Of a stretch of DNA of 64,000 bases, positions 53,127 through 62,247 are shown one piece after another. The stretch lies in the NCBI RefSeq assembly GCF_018531125.1, contig NZ_JAHDSY010000001.1. One strand, 5' to 3'. Source of the DNA: Canibacter zhuwentaonis. GTDB taxonomy: Bacteria; Actinomycetota; Actinomycetes; Actinomycetales; Microbacteriaceae. The notes below the pieces were generated by a model. The model was not told the DNA's origin. It did not search any database and saw only the letters and a list, made by a program, of their open reading frames with translations. The position numbers and the translations under genes are program-made. Every line of letters begins with the position of its first letter. The first letter of the stretch is position 1.

Positions 53127-53168
53127 GGGGGTGGTTAATTTTTTGGGTGGCTTTGACCTACCTGTGAA
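53127..53168 (+). repeat. dispersed element, copy 2
   Basis: It begins GGGGTGGTTAATTTTTTGG and ends GACCTACCTGTGAA, differing from copy 1 in four central positions. It lies about 85 bases ahead of the next gene's start at 53255. Confidence 0.75.
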
Positions 53169-53254
53169 GCCCCCGTCTTGGGTGGCCTCCAACCATACAG
53201 TCTTCACCAGATTGTGGTGGTTGTGGATTTTGAGCTTCACAAGGAGAAGCCACC

Positions 53255-53734
53255 TTGAAAACACGCAAACCCCAGTGGTTTGAACCCGACATCCAAGCCC
53301 GCCTGGACGCCACCGAGCGCGCCCAAGTGGTTTACATCTGCTCACCCTACAGTGGTGACACTAGGCGCAACACGCACCTCGCCTCCTGCTATGCCCGACA
53401 CGCCCTTGAAGAAGGCTACACGCCCATCGCCTCCCACCTGCTGCTCCCGCAGTTCATGGATGAGGTAACTGAACGCGAGAAGGCACTGACCCAAGCCACC
53501 ATCCTGCTCAGCCTGTGTGATGAGATCTGGATCTTTGGCCGTCTGAGCGAAGGGATGGTCGCTGAGTGGAAGGCCGCCCTCGCCTTAGGTACCCCGGTGC
53601 GCACCTTCGCCACCTTCAACACCGTCGCCCCTGATGGTCACGAAATCGTGGGTATCCAAGAAACCACCCCACCAGCCAATGGCTTTGTGCCTTGTGAGGG
53701 TTGCGAGGAATGCCAGGGTGGTGAGGCCAAATGA
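53255..53734 (+). CDS. DUF4406-like phage nucleoside-deoxyribosyltransferase-fold protein
   Basis: The 159-residue protein has a Rossmann-like fold of the DUF4406/NDT group: VVYICSPYSGDTRRNTHLAS, then YARHALEEGYTPIASHLLLP, and LSLCDEIWIFGRLSEGMVAE with the acidic active-site position. The C-terminus ends in a Cys-rich CEGCEECQGGE that could bind metal. TTG 53255 has AAGGAG nine bases upstream. It overlaps the primase gene by an ATGA. Confidence 0.8.
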   Translation: MKTRKPQWFEPDIQARLDATERAQVVYICSPYSGDTRRNTHLASCYARHALEEGYTPIASHLLLPQFMDEVTEREKALTQATILLSLCDEIWIFGRLSEGMVAEWKAALALGTPVRTFATFNTVAPDGHEIVGIQETTPPANGFVPCEGCEECQGGEAK

Positions 53735-55995
53735 AGCCCATGACCATGTATGCCTCCCCGGTCTGTGGGCAGGCCCAAAACACCCACTACCCACACCAAC
53801 ATGTTGTGGCCAGTTTGGATGACCTCAAGAGCGTCGTGGCCTTCGACCATGTGGTTGCTGAGTATGAGGGTGGACAGCGCGGCAACTCCCGCTTCCTAAC
53901 TTCGGACTGCCTGGTGATGGACGTTGATAACGACCATTCTGAAACGCCGACGGAGTGGGTGACCCCAAGCCGCCTCGCCGACCTCATTCCCGGTGTCTCT
54001 TTCATGGCGGCCACCAGCCGCAACCACATGAAACCCAAAGGCGCCAGTAGTGCTCGGCCGAGGTTCCACGTCTACCTACCCATCAACACCGCCACGGATG
54101 CGGAGGCCTACGCTGCGCTCAAGCGTCAGCTCGCAGCCCAGGTGCCAGTGTTCGACTCGAACGCGCTGGATGCGGGCCGGTTCATTTACGGCAACCCTGA
54201 TGCGAAGGCCACCGCTATCGAGGGTGAGAGTCTGGTCGATGAATGGCTGGCCCGCGACCTGTTTGCCGAGTTCGACCAGGCCTCATCCCTGATCGGTGAG
54301 GGTTCTCGTAACGCGACTTTGTCTCGTTTTGCCGGCCGGGTGCTGATCCGTTACGGCAACACTGAGCGTGCCCGGGAACTGTTCAACCAAAAAGCCGCAC
54401 TGTGTGACCCGCCCCTGCCAAGCTTCGAGGTGGAACAAATCTGGGGCTCAGCCACCCGCTTCGCCAAGCATGTTTCCTCTCAGGAGGGGTATGTGCCGCC
54501 TGAGGAGTATGCGGGTGAGTCTGTTAAGCCATCGGATTTTAGTGACGTGTGCCAGGCTCAGCTCTTGGCTCGCGACTATGCGGATCGGGTGCGCTACTCC
54601 GAGGGCACAGAATGGGTGGCCTATAACGGCTCGTTTTGGGAAGAGTCCGTTCCCAAAGCCCAGTTCGCAGCCCAGCAGCTGACCCAACGCCAGTTGGATG
54701 AAGCTCTCTTGGCAACTGAGGATGCACGCGAAAAGATGGTGTCCACCGGCGCGTGGGAACTTCTGGCGGCAATGGGTAAAGCCAAAGCGCTACGCAGTTT
54801 CAACCCCGCCCAAGCAGCAGCGTTCGAGGCATGGGAAGACGCGCAGGCGTTTTACAAGTACGCGGTCAAACGCCGTGAATCGCGTGCCATCACCGCCTGC
54901 CTACGTGAGGCCCACCCGCTGCTCTACATCACCCCAACCGAGTTGGATGCCAAGCCCTTCTTGCTCAACACGCCCGGTGGCACATACGACCTACGCGAGG
55001 GCCTGTCTAGTCACCGCGCGCATGATCCGGCGGATCTTTTGATGAAGCAAACCACCGTCGACCCAAGCGACGATGGCGTCCAGGTTTGGCAGGCCGCGTT
55101 GGACGCCTTCTTCCAAGGCGACCAAGAGTTGATTGACTATGTGCAGCGCATCGTGGGCCTGGCAGCCTTCGGCAAAGTCATGGTCGAAGCCCTCATCATC
55201 GCCTACGGAGACGGCAGGAATGGTAAGTCCACGTTCTGGAACGTCATCTCTAGGGTGCTTGGCTCATACTCCGGGAACCTCTCAGCTGACGCCCTCACGG
55301 TGGGATCACGCCGCAACGTCAAACCCGAACTCGCCGAGATCAAAGGCAAACGCTTCCTCATCGCAGCCGAGCTCGAAGAAGGTATGCGGCTGAACACCTC
55401 AACGGTTAAACAGTTGTGTTCGACCGACGAGATTTATGCGGAGAAGAAGTTCAAAGCCCCCTTCGCCTACACGCCCTCCCACACGCTGGTGCTCTACACC
55501 AATCACCTGCCCAGGGTTGGTGCAATGGACGCAGGGATCTGGCGGCGTTTGATCGTGATCCCGTTCCAGGCGCGCATCGAAGGCAACCAGGACATTAAGA
55601 ACTACGCCGACCACCTCTACAACCACGCCGGCGGGGCGATCCTGTCCTGGATTATCGAAGGCGCCAGGCTCATCCACGCTGAGGGCTTCCACCTTCGTCC
55701 ACCGCGTGCCGTGCAGGAAGCATGCGAGGCGTATCGGGAGGAAAACGACTGGTTCTCCCACTTCCTCGAAGAATGCTGCCAAAAGGGTGATGGCGAGCAA
55801 GAACGCTCCGGCGAGCTCTACCGCCGCTATCGTGCTTGGGCTCTGGAGACCAGTGGCTATGCGCGACCGACCACGGATTTCTACCGAGAGGTCGAACGTG
55901 CAGGTTTCACCCGCTCACGCACCAACAAGGGCGTGATCATCAAAGGGCTCACCCTCAAAGATGAGCCCATTTGGCCAGGTGAGCCCAGTGACTGA
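53731..55995 (+). CDS. phage primase-helicase (D5/P4-like)
   Basis: The 754-residue replication protein has an N-terminal half with an AEP primase-like core: SDCLVMDVDNDHSETPTEWV, then RPRFHVYLPI and ALDAGRFIYGNPD. The middle is a D5_N-like linker. The C-terminal helicase of superfamily 3 has Walker A AYGDGRNGKSTFWNVISRVL near 490-509 and a later AAELEEGMRLN. The last 80 residues contain a winged-helix-like YRRYRAWALETSGY. With the polymerase gene it forms the replication module. Confidence 0.88.
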   Translation: MKPMTMYASPVCGQAQNTHYPHQHVVASLDDLKSVVAFDHVVAEYEGGQRGNSRFLTSDCLVMDVDNDHSETPTEWVTPSRLADLIPGVSFMAATSRNHMKPKGASSARPRFHVYLPINTATDAEAYAALKRQLAAQVPVFDSNALDAGRFIYGNPDAKATAIEGESLVDEWLARDLFAEFDQASSLIGEGSRNATLSRFAGRVLIRYGNTERARELFNQKAALCDPPLPSFEVEQIWGSATRFAKHVSSQEGYVPPEEYAGESVKPSDFSDVCQAQLLARDYADRVRYSEGTEWVAYNGSFWEESVPKAQFAAQQLTQRQLDEALLATEDAREKMVSTGAWELLAAMGKAKALRSFNPAQAAAFEAWEDAQAFYKYAVKRRESRAITACLREAHPLLYITPTELDAKPFLLNTPGGTYDLREGLSSHRAHDPADLLMKQTTVDPSDDGVQVWQAALDAFFQGDQELIDYVQRIVGLAAFGKVMVEALIIAYGDGRNGKSTFWNVISRVLGSYSGNLSADALTVGSRRNVKPELAEIKGKRFLIAAELEEGMRLNTSTVKQLCSTDEIYAEKKFKAPFAYTPSHTLVLYTNHLPRVGAMDAGIWRRLIVIPFQARIEGNQDIKNYADHLYNHAGGAILSWIIEGARLIHAEGFHLRPPRAVQEACEAYREENDWFSHFLEECCQKGDGEQERSGELYRRYRAWALETSGYARPTTDFYREVERAGFTRSRTNKGVIIKGLTLKDEPIWPGEPSD

Positions 55996-56218
55996 CCTGC
56001 ACGCGCCCCATTTCTCATCATCAGCTCTCGCCCGCATGGAAATGGCGGAATACCAGGGCAAATGCCGCCTTGGTTTGAGCTTGTAAACCCTTGGCCGTGC
56101 ACCTCGTGCTAGTCACTACCAAAAGATTCCTAGAGGGAAATTTGTAAAAACCTATATAGGAAAGATTGGGAACAGACCATCACGAGGTGCATGGACCCCA
56201 AAAATCTTGGAGTCCACA
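55996..56218. other. spacer with inverted repeat and 10-base palindrome
   Basis: TGCACCTCGTG (56098-56108) and CACGAGGTGCA (56181-56191) form a perfect 11-base inverted repeat 72 bases apart. CCTATATAGG (56151-56160) is a perfect palindrome between them. It could hold a replication or regulatory site; no gene is seen. Confidence 0.6.
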
Positions 56219-56497
56219 ATGAAAGAACAACAATTCGAAACACGCCTATGTCGGGCTATTCGCCGCATCGGCGGCATCTGCTGGAAATTCACATTCCCTG
56301 GCCTGACGGGCGTCCCAGACCGCATCTGCATGCTGGGCGGCAAATGCGTGTTTGTCGAAGTCAAAACCACCGGCAAACACCCCCGCCCCTTGCAGGTCGC
56401 CCGGATGCGTGAACTTGAGCGTCAAGGCTTTACCTGCATCGTCCTCGACCACCCAGATGGGATCCAGGAGGTGTGTGATGCTCTACAAGCCGCATAA
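56219..56497 (+). CDS. VRR-NUC domain phage nuclease
   Basis: The 92-residue single-domain nuclease reads ICWKFTFPGLTGVPDRICML with the catalytic Asp, then KCVFVEVKTTGKHPRPLQVA, with E-V-K of the PD-(D/E)XK site, and MRELERQGFTCIVLD. VRR-NUC proteins cut branched DNA. ATG 56219 fits the fold start. It overlaps the helicase gene by 20 bases; the pair is a standard phage couple. Confidence 0.9.
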   Translation: MKEQQFETRLCRAIRRIGGICWKFTFPGLTGVPDRICMLGGKCVFVEVKTTGKHPRPLQVARMRELERQGFTCIVLDHPDGIQEVCDALQAA

Positions 56498-57842
56498 CTA
56501 CCAGGCCACAGCCATCGAGTTCGTCGAAACCCACCCCATCGCAGCCCTCCTGCTCGAAATGGGCCTTGGCAAGAGCTCAATCGCTCTGACGGCGATCTGG
56601 AACCTCATGTACGACTACTTCGAAGTCCAGCGCGTGCTGGTGGTGGCTCCTCTTCGGGTGGCAAGGGATACGTGGCCAGCAGAAGCCTCCAAGTGGGACC
56701 ACCTGGCCGGTCTCACCATGGCAGTAGCCGTCGGCTCAGAAGCCAAACGCCTTGAAGCACTCCAGGCCGGGGCTGATGTGACGGTGATTAACCGTGAGAA
56801 CGTCACCTGGCTTATCGAGCGCAGCGGTGTGGAGTGGCAGTGGGACATGGTCGTGATTGACGAGCTCTCTAGCTTCAAGAATCATCAGACCAAGCGCTTC
56901 CGCTCACTACTCAAAGCCCGCCCACTGGTTCGCAGGATCGTTGGGCTGACGGGGACACCGGCCGCCAACGGACTCGAAGACCTGTGGGCACAGTTCCGAC
57001 TCCTGGACATGGGTGAGCGTCTTGGGCGTTACATCACGCATTACCGGCGTGAGTTCTTCGACCCCGATAAACGAAACGGCATGCAGGTCTTCTCCTACAA
57101 ACCCAAGCCGGGTGCGGAAGACGAGATCTACAAGCGCATCTCCGATGTCACGATCTCGATGCGCACGTGCGACCACCTCACCCTGCCAGAGGTCACCTAC
57201 AACACCATTGAGGTGGCGATGGGTGATAAGGGTCGGCGGGCTTATGAGCGGATGCTCAAAGACCTGGTCTTGGAGCTGGAGGGCACTGAGGTGACGGCTG
57301 CTAATGCGGCAGCACTATCTGGGAAGCTCACCCAGATGGCATCCGGGGCTTTGTATGACGAGGACGGTAACTGGCACCTAGTCCATGAGGCCAAGTTGGA
57401 TGCGTTGGAGGATTTGGTTGAGGCGGCGAATGGGAAGCCGGTGCTGGTGGCTTACTGGTTCGCTCATGACCTCGAACGAATCACCAAGTGGTTTCCTGAG
57501 GCTCGACTGCTGAAAACCGGTGCGGACATGGATGCCTGGAACAAAGGCGAGATTCCGCTGGCGTTGATTCATCCTGCGTCGGCTGGGCACGGGCTGAACC
57601 TCCAGGCCGGAGGGTCGACGCTCATCTGGTTCACGCTCACCTGGAGCTTGGAGCTTTACCAGCAGACTAACGCCCGCCTCCACCGCCAAGGACAGCGGGA
57701 GCCGGTGGTTATCCACCACCTTGCTGCCAAGGACTCGATTGACCAGAAGATTCTTTCCGCCTTAGCAGCAAAGGACACGACACAGGCTGCGTTGATTGAC
57801 GCGGTTAAAGTAACCATCACTATGGAAGGAGAGAACCGATGA
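56478..57842 (+). CDS. phage SNF2-type DEAD helicase
   Basis: The 454-residue SF2 ATPase shows LYKPHNYQATAIEFV, motif I LLLEMGLGKSSIALTA near 24-39, motif II VVIDELSSFKNHQTKRF with DE, motif III LTGTPAANG, and C-terminal motifs GHGLNLQAGGSTLIWFTLTW and LHRQGQREPVVIHHL. ATG 56478 begins the fold; the longer frame from 56352 runs antisense-like through VRR-NUC. It ends with an ATGA overlap. Confidence 0.92.
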   Translation: MLYKPHNYQATAIEFVETHPIAALLLEMGLGKSSIALTAIWNLMYDYFEVQRVLVVAPLRVARDTWPAEASKWDHLAGLTMAVAVGSEAKRLEALQAGADVTVINRENVTWLIERSGVEWQWDMVVIDELSSFKNHQTKRFRSLLKARPLVRRIVGLTGTPAANGLEDLWAQFRLLDMGERLGRYITHYRREFFDPDKRNGMQVFSYKPKPGAEDEIYKRISDVTISMRTCDHLTLPEVTYNTIEVAMGDKGRRAYERMLKDLVLELEGTEVTAANAAALSGKLTQMASGALYDEDGNWHLVHEAKLDALEDLVEAANGKPVLVAYWFAHDLERITKWFPEARLLKTGADMDAWNKGEIPLALIHPASAGHGLNLQAGGSTLIWFTLTWSLELYQQTNARLHRQGQREPVVIHHLAAKDSIDQKILSALAAKDTTQAALIDAVKVTITMEGENR

Positions 57843-58318
57843 CTGCTGTTCTCGGTACTGACATCACCTGGAAATACGTCGACCGCCGCGCGGCAGCCAT
57901 CAACGCGCTGCGTGACTTTTCGACCATGCAAACCATCATCGATACCACCGACGATGACCTCAAAGCCATTGCCGAAGACATCCCCACCGTCAGCTCACCC
58001 AGGCTGGATGGGATGCCAGGTGGTGGGTTCAACCCCCACGGGTCTGAGGATCGGATCATGGCTCACCTGGAGCGGATTGATAACCGCCAGCGCCGCTACC
58101 TCCAAGCCTGCGACTACATGGCCTGGTTCCTCCCCGCGTGGGGTGAGCTCAGTGATGACGAACGCTGGATGCTTGAGGTCTGCTACCTGGGTGAAGACAC
58201 CATGCAAACCGATGCCATCATTGCCATCTGCGATCGCTTCCACATCGAGCGGTCTAGCGCTTACAAGCGTCGGGCTAAAGCGCTTGAGCATCTGTCCGTC
58301 CTGCTTTACGGCCGGTAA
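57839..58318 (+). CDS. DUF1492-like phage late-gene regulator
   Basis: The 159-residue helical protein contains RIDNRQRRYLQACDYMAWFL, then SDDERWMLEVCYLG, and a C-terminal helix-turn-helix IAICDRFHIERSSAYKRRAK. This resembles DUF1492/ArpU-type proteins that sit just before terminase genes and regulate packaging genes. It begins in an ATGA overlap with the helicase. Confidence 0.75.
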   Translation: MTAVLGTDITWKYVDRRAAAINALRDFSTMQTIIDTTDDDLKAIAEDIPTVSSPRLDGMPGGGFNPHGSEDRIMAHLERIDNRQRRYLQACDYMAWFLPAWGELSDDERWMLEVCYLGEDTMQTDAIIAICDRFHIERSSAYKRRAKALEHLSVLLYGR

Positions 58319-58446
58319 GCGGGTGGACAAAACGCGGACGCATTTGCGCTTGCCAACCCGCTATACTGTAAGCAGTTGAAAGTCTATCCGGAGCCCCAGT
58401 AGCCAGTTTGGTTGCTGGGGCTCTGGCGTTGCGCAAGGACAGTCCC

Positions 58447-58836
58447 ATGCCACACAGACCTAAGACTCCGTGCCGATGGCCGGGATGCCCAGCCCTCACA
58501 CACGAGCGCTACTGCGAAGCCCACGCCAAGGAAGCCGATACCAACTACCGTCGCTACGAGCGTGACCCTGAGATCAACAAACGCTACGGGAGTGCGTGGC
58601 GCAAGATCCGCGCGCAGTACGTTGCCAAGCATCCGCTGTGTGAACAGTGCGAGGCTGAGGGCAGGTTGACGCCGGTGGCTGAGGTCCACCACATCCGCCC
58701 CCTGTCTCACGGTGGCACCCACGATGAGAGCAATCTGATGAGCTTGTGCAAGCCCTGCTACTCGAGGCAGACGGCCTTGGATGGTGACCGGTGGCGAAAT
58801 ACCGGGTCTGCCGGGTCGCAGGTCTACACCTACTGA
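58447..58836 (+). CDS. phage HNH endonuclease
   Basis: The 129-residue HNH nuclease has an N-terminal zinc cluster (PCRWPGCPALTHERYCEAH), then HPLCEQCEAEG, the catalytic VHHIRPLSHGGTHDESNLMS and CKPCYSRQT, forming the standard CxxC-HH-N-CxxC order. ATG 58447 is used. Position directly before the small terminase matches HK97-type packaging modules, in which HNH activity helps the terminase. Confidence 0.92.
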   Translation: MPHRPKTPCRWPGCPALTHERYCEAHAKEADTNYRRYERDPEINKRYGSAWRKIRAQYVAKHPLCEQCEAEGRLTPVAEVHHIRPLSHGGTHDESNLMSLCKPCYSRQTALDGDRWRNTGSAGSQVYTY

Positions 58837-59004
58837 CGAATCCCGGGGGCTACCTCGGGCTCTGGACCCTGGCCCCACTCTGGGGAGGGGCGGTCTCAAT
58901 CTCTACACCATCTTGGGGTTTCAGCGGGCGTGGCTCCTCGCGCACAAACTCCCCGATTCAAACAGGGTATTAACCCCCTCGACTTTCCACCCGCACTTTT
59001 CTGG

Positions 59005-59025
59005 CCCGCCTGTGTGCGGGTTTTT
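59005..59025 (+). terminator. rho-independent terminator
   Basis: CCCGC and GCGGG flank CTGTGT and are followed by five T. It is short but well formed and separates the HNH gene from the terminase gene. Confidence 0.65.
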
Positions 59026-59072
59026 GCTCGTTATTTCGCGTTTATCTGGTCTGTTTGGAGGTGAATGACTAT

Positions 59073-59639
59073 ATGGCTCGTGATGGCACGAACAGGGGCG
59101 GACGCCGCGTCCGCGCAGGCACCAAACCCGAACCGCTAGCAGACCGTCTCGCCGATGGCCGCACCGGATGCGTGCTGAGCGTTGATGGTCCGCCTGAGCC
59201 TTATGACTTCACCGGCAGCGACATTGACGATGGCGCACTCCTGTCTGGCGTGGACATGCCAGAGCCCTCCGCATATTTGGCGGCGCAGCAACGTGATGGT
59301 TCGCCTTTGGGTGCGGATGAGATTTATCGGGAGACGTGGGAGTGGCTGGCCGACAAGGGCTGCACCCAGTTCGTTTCCAAACGCCTATTTGAGGCGTATG
59401 CGCAGTCTTTCGCCCGGTTCATCCAATGCGAAAAAGCCCTTTCTGATTTCGGCCTGCTCGGCAAGCACCCAACTACTGGTGCTGCGATCGCCAGCCCGTT
59501 TGTGGCCATGTCGCAGTCGTTTCAGAAGCAGGCGAATGTGTTGTGGTACGAGATTTTCGACATCGTCAAAGCCAACTGCACCACCGACTACACCCCGCTG
59601 CCTTCGGACCCGATGGAACGGCTACTCCAAAGCCGATAA
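59073..59639 (+). CDS. phage terminase small subunit (P27 family)
   Basis: The 188-residue protein is basic at the N-terminus (DGTNRGGRRVRAGTKPEP) and has LGADEIYRETWEWLADKGCT, FARFIQCEKALSDFGLLGKH and TGAAIASPFVAMSQSFQKQA, the P27-type pattern. It recognises phage DNA for packaging. GGAGGTG ends ten bases before ATG 59073. The expected large subunit does not follow; metK comes instead. Confidence 0.85.
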   Translation: MARDGTNRGGRRVRAGTKPEPLADRLADGRTGCVLSVDGPPEPYDFTGSDIDDGALLSGVDMPEPSAYLAAQQRDGSPLGADEIYRETWEWLADKGCTQFVSKRLFEAYAQSFARFIQCEKALSDFGLLGKHPTTGAAIASPFVAMSQSFQKQANVLWYEIFDIVKANCTTDYTPLPSDPMERLLQSR

Positions 59640-59728
59640 AACCATCGCTTCATTCTTTTTGGCCTCCACCCGTGTTGGTGGGGGTCTTCCTGTTTTCGCC
59701 GACTAAAAGATTCAAAGGATTACACGCC

Positions 59729-60997
59729 ATGACCACGACTGCTCTTACCCCATACACCCCACCCGCCATCCGCCTCGAAACTAGTGAGTCTGTCTGTGCG
59801 GGCCACCCGGACAAACTCTGTGATCGGATTGCTGACGAGATTCTCGATGCGTGCCTGTGGGAAGACCCGGCCTCGCGGTGTGCGGTGGAGGTCATGGCCT
59901 CCAACCACCTCATCACCGTTGCCGGGCAAATCACCTGCAACGGGCGGGTGAAGATTCGCCAGGTAGTGCGCTCGACCCTAGCCCGGCTCGGCTACCAGCC
60001 CTGGAAATACCTCGTCAGCGTGAACGTCACGAAGCAGTCCAGCGATATTGCTGGCGGGGTTGATGGCGCTTTGGAGACACGGGAGGGTGATTCACAATCC
60101 GCTGGGGCTTTTTCTGACCTTGGTGCGGGTGACCAGGGCACGGTCTATGGGTATGCCACTGATGCCACCAAGGATTTCCTTCCCGCCTCACTGGTTGCTG
60201 CGCATGAGATTTGTGCGCGCCTGGATCAGGCCCGTGAGCAAGGAACCATTGCTGGTATTGGCCCGGATGGAAAAGCCCAAGTCACCCTCACCGTTGATGA
60301 GGATGGCACGCCGATTACTGCACCTACCGTTGTCGTATCTATCCAGCACGATGCGGCCAAGGACCTGGAGTATCTGCGCCGGGAAGTCATCTCTAAGATT
60401 GTTGCCCCGTCCTTGGAGACAATCGGCATCGACACTCTCCAGTACACGACTGTGTTGGTTAATCCTTCTGGCCGCTTCGTGAAAGGTGGCCCGGGAGCAG
60501 ACACGGGCCTGACGGGTCGAAAGTTGATGGTTGACACCTATGGTGGTCATGCACCTCATGGTGGTGGCGCGTTTAGTGGTAAGGATGCGACCAAGGTCGA
60601 CCGCACGGGTGCTTACATGGCCAGGTTCCTGGCTAAGCAGGTAGTTGCCGGCCATCTAGCGAAGCGGTGCACGGTCAGCATCTCCTACGCGATTGGCAAG
60701 GCCGACCCGGTCGCCTTCGACATCGACACCCGCGGCACCCATATCCCAGAGGTCACTGATGAGAATATTCGCCTGGCACTGGCAGAGTTTTACAGTTTGC
60801 GTCCGGGGGCAATCATTGACGGCTTCAAACTCCTCAATCCCGGCTTCGCCCGCTACTCAGCCTATGGACACTTCGGGTATGTGAACGGTGCGTACCCAGG
60901 GTGGGAAAGCACCACCGGCTCATGGAACCTCAAAACCCAAGTTATCGATCATGCCAAGGAACGCCAAGGCAAAACCAACGAGGGGGCGCGGCAATGA
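59729..60997 (+). CDS. metK: phage-borne S-adenosylmethionine synthetase
   Basis: This enzyme makes SAM from methionine and ATP. The 422 residues show ESVCAGHPDKLCDRIADEIL, VNVTKQSSDIAGGV, GAGDQGTVYGYATD, the P-loop GGPGADTGLTGRKLMVDTYG, GGAFSGKDATKVDRTGAYMA and DIDTRGTHIPEV. ATG 59729 starts ahead of the first motif; earlier frame is the small terminase antisense. Two DNA methyltransferase genes follow directly, so it probably feeds them. It is not obviously the host's housekeeping copy. Confidence 0.92.
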   Translation: MTTTALTPYTPPAIRLETSESVCAGHPDKLCDRIADEILDACLWEDPASRCAVEVMASNHLITVAGQITCNGRVKIRQVVRSTLARLGYQPWKYLVSVNVTKQSSDIAGGVDGALETREGDSQSAGAFSDLGAGDQGTVYGYATDATKDFLPASLVAAHEICARLDQAREQGTIAGIGPDGKAQVTLTVDEDGTPITAPTVVVSIQHDAAKDLEYLRREVISKIVAPSLETIGIDTLQYTTVLVNPSGRFVKGGPGADTGLTGRKLMVDTYGGHAPHGGGAFSGKDATKVDRTGAYMARFLAKQVVAGHLAKRCTVSISYAIGKADPVAFDIDTRGTHIPEVTDENIRLALAEFYSLRPGAIIDGFKLLNPGFARYSAYGHFGYVNGAYPGWESTTGSWNLKTQVIDHAKERQGKTNEGARQ

Positions 60998-62247
60998 ACA
61001 TCAAGAAGATTGCGGTCTCTGAGCTTCAGGCGGCGGATTACAACCCCCGCAAAGACCTCCAACCTGGTGACCCCGAGTTCGAAAAACTCAAACGCAGTGT
61101 TGAAGAGTTCGGTTACGTCGAACCGGTCATTTTCAACGAGGCGACTGGGCGTGTGGTGGGTGGTCATCAGCGCCTCAAAGTCCTCACCGCCCTAGGCCAT
61201 GAGGCCATCGAATGCGTCGTGGTCAACTTAGACGAGGCCAAAGAAAAAGCCCTGAACGTTGCCTTGAATAAGGTTAAGGGTGAGTGGGATGAGTCCAAGT
61301 TAGCCTTGTTGATTGCTGACCTTACGGCTGAGGACTTCGACGTAACCCTGACCGGTTTCGACCCAGCCGAGGTTGACGCTCTCTTCCGTGACCAACTAGC
61401 GGGTGGCATTGAGGAAGATGATTTCGATGTCGAGGCAGAACTGGCCAAACCCGCCATGTCTCGCACCGGGGACATCTGGCAGCTCGGCCGTCATAAGTTG
61501 ATCGTCGGAGACTCGACTGACCCCGCTACTTTTGAAGCCTTGATGGCAGGTGAGCGGGCGAATCTGGTGGTCACTGACCCGCCCTACAACGTCAACTACC
61601 AAGGCTCGGCTGGTTCTATCCAGAACGATCACATGGATAACGACTCCTTCGTCGCTTTCCTCACCAAAGCGTTCGCCGCTGTCTCGAGTGTGATGGCGGA
61701 TGATGCCAGCATTTACGTCTTACACTCCGATACCGGGGGCTATGCGTTCCGTAAGGCCTTCGATGACGCCGGCTTCTACCTCTCAGGTTGTTGTATTTGG
61801 GTCAAGCAGTCCATTGTGCTGGGCAGGAGCCCGTATCAGCGGCAGCACGAACCAGTCCTGTTCGGATGGAAGAAAAAGGGACGCCACCAGTGGTACACCG
61901 GACGCAAAGAATCCACCATCTGGCGCTTCGACAAGCCCCGCAAAAACACGGACCACCCCACGATGAAGCCAGTCGAGCTGATCGCATACCCAATCCTCAA
62001 CTCCAGTCTGAGCAATCAGATCATTCTTGATGCCTTCGGAGGGTCTGGTTCTACTTTGGTGGCTGCAGAGCAAACCGGACGCGTAGCCAGGTTGGTTGAG
62101 CTTGACCCGAAGTACGCCGATGTCATCATCAACCGCTACAAGGAGCTCGCAGGAGCCATCAGCGGCATCAAAGCCATGCGAGACGGCCAAGAGCTGTCCT
62201 TTGAAGATGCACAGGAAGAAGTGGAGGCGGGTGATAGTGATGGGTAG
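60994..62247 (+). CDS. ParB-like nuclease domain + DNA methyltransferase fusion
   Basis: The 417-residue fusion begins with a ParB/Srx-like domain (residues about 1-95: VSELQAADYNPRKDL, FGYVEPVIFNEATGRVVGGH, QRLKVL). A beta-class N6/N4 methylase follows, with motif IV VVTDPPYNVNYQG near 192-204 and, at the C-terminus, motif I LDAFGGSGSTLVAAEQTGR. KNTDHPTMKPVELIAY lies between. The start overlaps the metK stop by four bases (ATGA). Common in phages, probably to protect their DNA from host enzymes. Confidence 0.92.
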   Translation: MNIKKIAVSELQAADYNPRKDLQPGDPEFEKLKRSVEEFGYVEPVIFNEATGRVVGGHQRLKVLTALGHEAIECVVVNLDEAKEKALNVALNKVKGEWDESKLALLIADLTAEDFDVTLTGFDPAEVDALFRDQLAGGIEEDDFDVEAELAKPAMSRTGDIWQLGRHKLIVGDSTDPATFEALMAGERANLVVTDPPYNVNYQGSAGSIQNDHMDNDSFVAFLTKAFAAVSSVMADDASIYVLHSDTGGYAFRKAFDDAGFYLSGCCIWVKQSIVLGRSPYQRQHEPVLFGWKKKGRHQWYTGRKESTIWRFDKPRKNTDHPTMKPVELIAYPILNSSLSNQIILDAFGGSGSTLVAAEQTGRVARLVELDPKYADVIINRYKELAGAISGIKAMRDGQELSFEDAQEEVEAGDSDG

